Program-made: the position numbers and the translations under genes
The notes under the pieces: model-generated
Database searches by the model: none
Told to the model about the DNA's origin: nothing
Seen by the model: only the letters and a program-made list of their open reading frames with translations
In this document: positions 58,611 through 64,000 of the stretch, one piece after another
Layout: every line of letters begins with the position of its first letter
Numbering within the stretch: the first letter of the stretch is position 1
Assembly: GCA_014281115.1 (NCBI GenBank)
Contig: JACONQ010000018.1
Coordinates: 1,116,001 to 1,180,000, forward strand
DNA length: 64,000 nt
Reading direction: 5' to 3'
Origin: Laburnicola sp. R22_1
Taxonomy: Eukaryota; Ascomycota; Dothideomycetes; Pleosporales; Didymosphaeriaceae

Positions 58611-61521
58611 TTAACAAACTATTAAACTAGTAATTAGAAAAAATAAGCGCATTAACACTTATCTGCGCTATATTAATAACTAAAATGTATACCTATATTA
58701 AGAATATATAAAAGGATTATTTAAAGTTACCTACCTAAAAATAAGTAATATGCTAGTAAACAGACTTATAAAAGCGCTTACTTAATAGTAGTTTACTTGC
58801 TTTAAAGAGATTCTAAATTTTAAAAATATAAGTAGTATTATTATAAAGGGAGTATAAGTTATAAACTAATTATAAATTTAAGCTTTATAAAGCTAATACC
58901 TATTTAGTAGACCTAGGTAAACAAGATTTTAATATAAGACTAAATAAGCGCAAACTAACGCCTATTATATATAATTTAAAAAAATCTAAAAAATTACTTC
59001 TTTAAAAGAAGATTAAACAACTTATTAAAGAGCTTATACTAGTTTCTAATTATAGTAGTCTAATAAGTTAATAAGATATTATAAGTGTCTAGGTAACGCT
59101 TAGGCCTATACTAGCGTAGATTAGTCTAGCTTTAGTAGGGAGCGCTATTTAGATCTAGTAGCTTTTCTATTATTAAATAGGAAGAAGATCTTTTTAGCAA
59201 ACCTATATAAGCGTTATTATTAGAATTAGTGCGTATAGGCTATAATTAGGACTGCTTAATAAATAGTGTAGCATTTGTAAATAGATTATTAGCTAGATTA
59301 GAGCTAGCAGCTAGAGCGTCTAAATAATTAGTACTATATTAGAAAAATTTCTATAGTAGAAATAAGAGAACTTATAAGCAGCTTAAGGGCTATATTTACT
59401 ACTCTAGTAAGCGAAACTTATAGTTCTAAAGTAATGAAAAGGGCTATAAAATTAATTACTAAGTAATAAAGTATGCTAACTTCTATAATTCTAACAATTT
59501 ATACTACATAATCTAAATAGCTCTACTAGATTTTATAGCTTTAGAGTAGGAAATTTAGTCTAAGCTAGTTACTAATAATTAAATAAAGTATAATGCTTAA
59601 GCTGTCCTTAAAGACTATTAGTAGGAGCACTAGTATCCGCTATTTAGAAGCCTTAATAATTAGCTACTAGCTATTTAGAATTAATATCTAAGAAGCCGCT
59701 AAGTAAGAAACTATAATTAGAACTAACTAAATAACTCTAATCCTTTTAACTAGTAATAATCTTATTATATAAAAAAGTAATAGACTTAGTTAGATTAATA
59801 ATCTTCTATCTTAAGAATATTCCTAATTCTTACTTAAGCTAAGCAGCTAATATACTAGACTAACTAGTTAAGTCTAAGATATATATAGTAAGCTCCTCTA
59901 AAAGAGCATACTATATAAGGCTAACTAAGAGAAATTAAGCACTATTTAAGAGAGTGTAAAGATTGCTTATGATAGAAGTGTTAGTATTATACTTTAAGAA
60001 GTTGCTAGTCTTATAAGTAATTTTATCCTTTACTAAGTATACCTTAGTAACTTAATATAGATAAAGCAGATTTCTACTAATAAGGACCTAAGTAAACTAT
60101 TGTTTATTAAATACAACCTCAGGGCTAGATTAATTAGAATATTAATTAATTAGCTAATTTAGTATTATGTAATCTTACTATATAGCTAGACTAGTCTAAG
60201 TAGTACTATACTAGGGACTTTAACTAAATAGATTATAATTAAGCACTAACGCAAGATAACTTATATTATAAGTTAGAAGCACTTACTTAGTAAGATCTAG
60301 TTAAGTAAAATTAATTAGACCTATAGAAATATCCTTAGCCTAGATAGGAGTGCTAAGACCTCCTAAGGAAGACTAGTAATTATTACTCTTATCTAAGAGC
60401 AGAGTAAGAGATAAAGCACTACCTTCCTTTATTTTCTTTTACTTAAATATATCTTTAGATATTCTTTAAGGCTCTTAATAGGATTAATATAAAAAGATTA
60501 GTACCATAAAGATTAATAAATAATTAACTAAATGCATATAATATATATTAAAGTATTATTTGCCTAACGCTAAGTAAACTTATAAGCCTTATCTTTAAGC
60601 TTTTTAGGCCTTAAGAATATTAGTAAAGAAAAATTACTAAAGATAATTAGGTTTTTATATAATAGCTTATATAAATATCTAGATGCGTAATAATAATATT
60701 AAGTATTTAAGTATTTAGTTAACGTATTTTTAAAACATCTACTATCTAAGCTACTAGAGAGATAAGATCTAAGGTATATAATATATAGATACCTATGCTT
60801 AGGGCTATATAATTAATTAGAGGCTAAACTAAGCTTATTTTTTTAATTCTTTTATTTTTAGAAGTTTTAGGCTTATTTTTAGACTTAGAGCTGCTTAAAG
60901 GAGTAGTTTTAGGAAAATTCTAATTAGTATTCTTTAATTACAAAGACTTCTTATAAGATTAGAAAGGGTCCTTAATAAGCTTAGAACACTTAGACAATAG
61001 GAATTAATTATACTTCTAGGTTTTTGCCTTGTTTTTATATAATCTCTTTTTTAGGGAATTAGGAGTAATCTTACTAGAAGTCTTATTTAATAGGGAGTTA
61101 GAGCAGCGCGTTATAAGCTAATTAACCTAATTTGGTATTTTTTTTGCCTTCTATTTGCACTTATCTTAAATAAGCTTTATTTAAAACTTTATAGACGTGT
61201 TAATTGGTGCATTTCATAAGTGCTAATTAGCAGTCTATAATTATTAAAGTAAGAAATAGGAGGTAGAGACGATTAACTTACTCTTATAAAAAAAACCTTA
61301 ACTAGAGGAACTAAGCAAAGAGATAGAGAATGGATAAACAGAGTTTTATTATTAATAAAGGGTAATTATAGGCTTATATAACTATAAACGCTTAAATTAC
61401 GCTATAGTAACTAATTAGTTACTTAGCTAGGTACTTAATTTTTAAGCTAATTAGAGATAGAATTATTCTAAGTCTTATTACGTAAGTAGGCACGCTGCTT
61501 ACGCAGCCTACCTAGGGGGTA
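58611..61521 (+). other. Unexplained 2.9-kb region between Copia RNase H and 3' LTR
   Basis: RIP-mutated, but parts are protein-like on the plus strand (for example 59220-59400, with Cys-containing CSICK). I could not assign a family. It may be an extra 3' open reading frame or nested older insertions. Confidence 0.5.
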
Positions 61522-61707
61522 TATTATAGAAATAAGGCTCTAACTAGATGCGATTACGTGCCTATAATTATATAAGTAGTACTATTTTAGCCCTGCTTCT
61601 TGTCTATAAGCGTATATATAGTCTAGCCTTTTAGCTTCCTTTCTTATATAGTAATCTTATCTAATTCGCTCACTAAATCTGAGATTCTAACTCGTTTTTC
61701 TTCTACA
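61522..61707 (+). repeat. Copia 3' LTR, 186 bp
   Basis: Begins TATTATAGAAATAAGG (TG read as TA), ends CTTCTACA. A purine-rich AGGGGGTA lies directly upstream as the polypurine tract. Confidence 0.9.
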
Positions 61708-64000
61708 TAATAGGATATTTATTAATATTAAACTAGGCTATAAAATAGGTGTTTACTTTTACACTTCTCTTTTCTATAAAGTTTTTAAAAGGAATTAGTA
61801 TATTTAGGTAAAGGAGTTTAGCTTTAAACTATTTTTAAACTATTTTTAAACTATTTTTATATACTTTAAAGTAATAAGGTTGTAAGTGCCAGTACTAGTA
61901 TTTATTAAGACTCGCAACTAGGCTAGTAAATAGGTTTAGGGTACCTAGCTTAGATATAGGATTAGGTTAGGGTTGTATAGACCCTAGGTATAGGTTAGGT
62001 TAGAGTTATATAGACCCTAGGTATAGGTTAGGTTAAATTATATAGACTCTAGGTATAGGTTAGGTTAGGTCGCATATACGTCTAGGTGTAGATTAGGTTA
62101 GAGTACCTATTAAGGTTACGTAACTTATATTATATAAAATTAATAGTAATAAGATTAGTAACTTTAGTTACTTTCTAAAGGTCTATAAGAAAAGAAATCT
62201 AAGTAAAAGTAAAATTAATACTATTTTGCTATTAATACGTATATTTAGTATATCTTATTATTACTAATATTATAGTAGTGCTAAGGTCTTAACTACTTTT
62301 ATAGTAGCTACCCCTAGTAGAAAGAAGTTAGTGGCTTACTATCTATAACCTTAGAACCTTATATAGTTTTAATAGTCTCTTTATTAGCTAGTAGCTTATA
62401 TAAATTTTCTCCTTATTTAATAGCGCTATGTTCCCTAAATTGTCTTTTTCTATATTAGAATTTAATAACTTTATTGCTTACTTATTAGCTATTATAAATT
62501 TATCTATTATAACTTTTTAAAGTATTTAAGTAGTTAAATTATGCCTTTAATCGTTAATTATATCCCTACTAGTGTTAAAGACGCGCTTAATACTTATCTA
62601 TAAAATTTATACTACTAGGATATTTTTTATTATTAACGTTTCTATTGCTTCTAAATTTTCTATAAAGTAAATACAGCCACAGGCAAATTGTACAGGTAGA
62701 CAAGGGACACTTTCCCCTAGTACAAAAAGCCCTTTAAAGGGGGTTAAGGAAAAACTAACACTAGTGGTCTATTATCTATCCAAAGTGTAAATTAAAATTT
62801 CTAACAAAGTTTTTTCTAAATTAGAAGATAGTAATATGCCTTAATTAACTTTCTCGTCCTATAAGTTTAAATATTAATAACTTATTAAGACTAATTAATA
62901 ACTAGTTAGAGATTTCTCAATTATTAGAGGTACTTGCTAATAATAGCTTTCCTATCCTATAAGTTTAATCTAATAACTTAGTTAAGACTAGCTTAAATAG
63001 TTAGAAATTTCTTAATTATTAGAGATACTAGCTTATTTAGGCTACTTTTCTTCTTATTCACAAAGATTGGTTTTTTGATGTTTAAAAACTAGAGGGGGAA
63101 GAGGGTAAGATTCAAACTCGCTAAGGAGTCTAAGTTTTTGCTTATTTCTAGACTAAAATCCTCGCTTATAGTCTCCTACCACAGCGTAGATTCACCATCT
63201 AGACTTCCGCTATACTTAGACAGCCTTACGCTCGTACCCACTATAATACGCCCCTCTATATTTTTTATAACTTATATAAGTTAGAGGTAAAATATTTAAT
63301 AAACTTTTTACTACGCTAGAATATTAAACCTATTACCCTTTTTAACTATAGAAGTACTTAGATATATTTCTCCTTCTATCTAAGTTAGGCTTAAGTTATA
63401 ATTAATATCTAGCGTAGCTAAACTTTAGCTAGAGGTAGAGAGGCTACTAGACTATAAACTAGGCAGTAAAGGAGGCTTTTAAAACTATTTACTACCTTAT
63501 AACTATCTTAGGTTAGTATTTAAGACTAGAGTAGGGTCCCTAGCTATTAGGCTATTATAGTAATTAAGGTATTTTAGAAACTATTAGTAGTATATATACT
63601 TATTTTAGGTCTTCTATATCTTATTCTATATAACTATTAGCATATAACTATAATAAATAGCTATAATGATACTACTGTATACGCTATAAGCTTTTGTAAA
63701 GGATTTAATATTATTATATAATTAATTAAAAAATCTTTTTTCCTACCTATTCTTAAGTAATATTTATACAACTTCTCTTATTCTATCTTAGCTACAGCCT
63801 ATATAGCTTCTAGCTATTTAATATTATTTAACTCTTTAATAAGCTTATTATTTATTTGATTTAACAAATTAAAAAGTTAGTTATATATAAGCTAGATATA
63901 TAGGACTTAGGGTTTCTAGTTCTTACTTAGGAAGTTTATAGCCTTCTTAAACTTTTAGAGTATAGAGGTAATTAACTTAAACTATAACTATTCTAAGGCT
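61708..64000. other. RIP-mutated repeat DNA to the right edge
   Basis: After the TAATA target duplicate, AT-rich repeat DNA continues to the edge. It contains a half copy of the telomere-like element (61919-62110), a patch with several intact CpA at about 62670-62765, and a hairpin-rich segment at 63090-63240 with a weak tRNA B-box-like string. No gene could be supported. Confidence 0.7.
61919..62110. repeat. Half copy of the telomere-like palindromic element
   Basis: Starts TAGGCTAGTAAATAGGTT, the same end as 38343, followed by repeated GGTATAGGTTAGGTTAG and TATAGACCCTAGG units of about 40 bp. The inverted right half is absent. Confidence 0.7.

Larger units (their letters stand above)
53469..61707 (+). 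mobile_element. Complete Ty1/Copia-type LTR retrotransposon, RIP-inactivated
   Basis: An 8239-bp element with two 186-bp LTRs, identical 5-bp target duplicates TAATA (53464-53468 and 61708-61712), a primer-binding site directly after the 5' LTR, and Copia-order remnants: GAG-pre-integrase region, reverse transcriptase, RNase H. About 2.9 kb lies between RNase H and the 3' LTR, unusual for Copia. It is inserted in family C copy 2. Confidence 0.9.

Noticed and set aside
63090..63240. tRNA or tRNA-derived SINE on the minus strand
   Set aside because: A string close to a B box (GTTTGAATC) and hairpins are present, but no cloverleaf with proper arms can be folded by eye.

Overview
The window comes from a filamentous ascomycete (Pezizomycotina). 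The genes carry short introns of about 46-72 bases, and the gene families are typical of such fungi: cytochrome P450s, a fungal rhodopsin-domain membrane protein, a GH75 chitosanase and a Fringe-like glycosyltransferase. Roughly four fifths of the window is AT-rich DNA with almost no CpA or TpG, a large excess of TpA, and surviving CpG. That is the signature of repeat-induced point mutation (RIP). I cannot name the species; the sharply two-compartment layout resembles AT-isochore genomes such as those known in some Dothideomycetes.

Layout. 1-524 is the un-RIPped start of a Copia element that runs off the left edge. 525-4735 is RIP-mutated repeats. 4879-8529 is a GC-normal gene island with a five-exon P450 (minus strand) and a divergent seven-helix rhodopsin-domain protein (plus strand). 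8655-10950 is a tandem repeat with a 1.1-kb insertion in its second unit. 10951-15965 is GC-normal DNA with one recognisable gene, a nine-exon P450 at 13406-15293 with one or two probable frameshifts. 15966-42000 is a repeat graveyard with a complete, RIP-killed chromodomain Gypsy element (27953-35207), a truncated pogo-type transposase, satellites and a telomere-like palindrome. 41997-46861 is a second gene island, all on the minus strand: a GT31-like glycosyltransferase, a conserved-looking hypothetical protein and a secreted GH75 chitosanase. 46862-64000 is repeats again: a three-level nest (foldback element, then a short LTR element, then a 1.95-kb palindrome) and a RIP-killed Copia element (53469-61707).

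The genes do not form an evident pathway. The two P450s and the receptor-like protein could be remnants of a specialised-metabolism locus split by transposons, but no backbone synthase is present. The 42-46.6 kb island holds cell-surface and secretory functions. The best-supported unusual results are structural: exact LTR boundaries and target duplications, two Copia families whose primer-binding sites match the anticodon arm of initiator tRNA-Met (half-tRNA priming), deep nesting, and two GC-AG introns in the few genes present.
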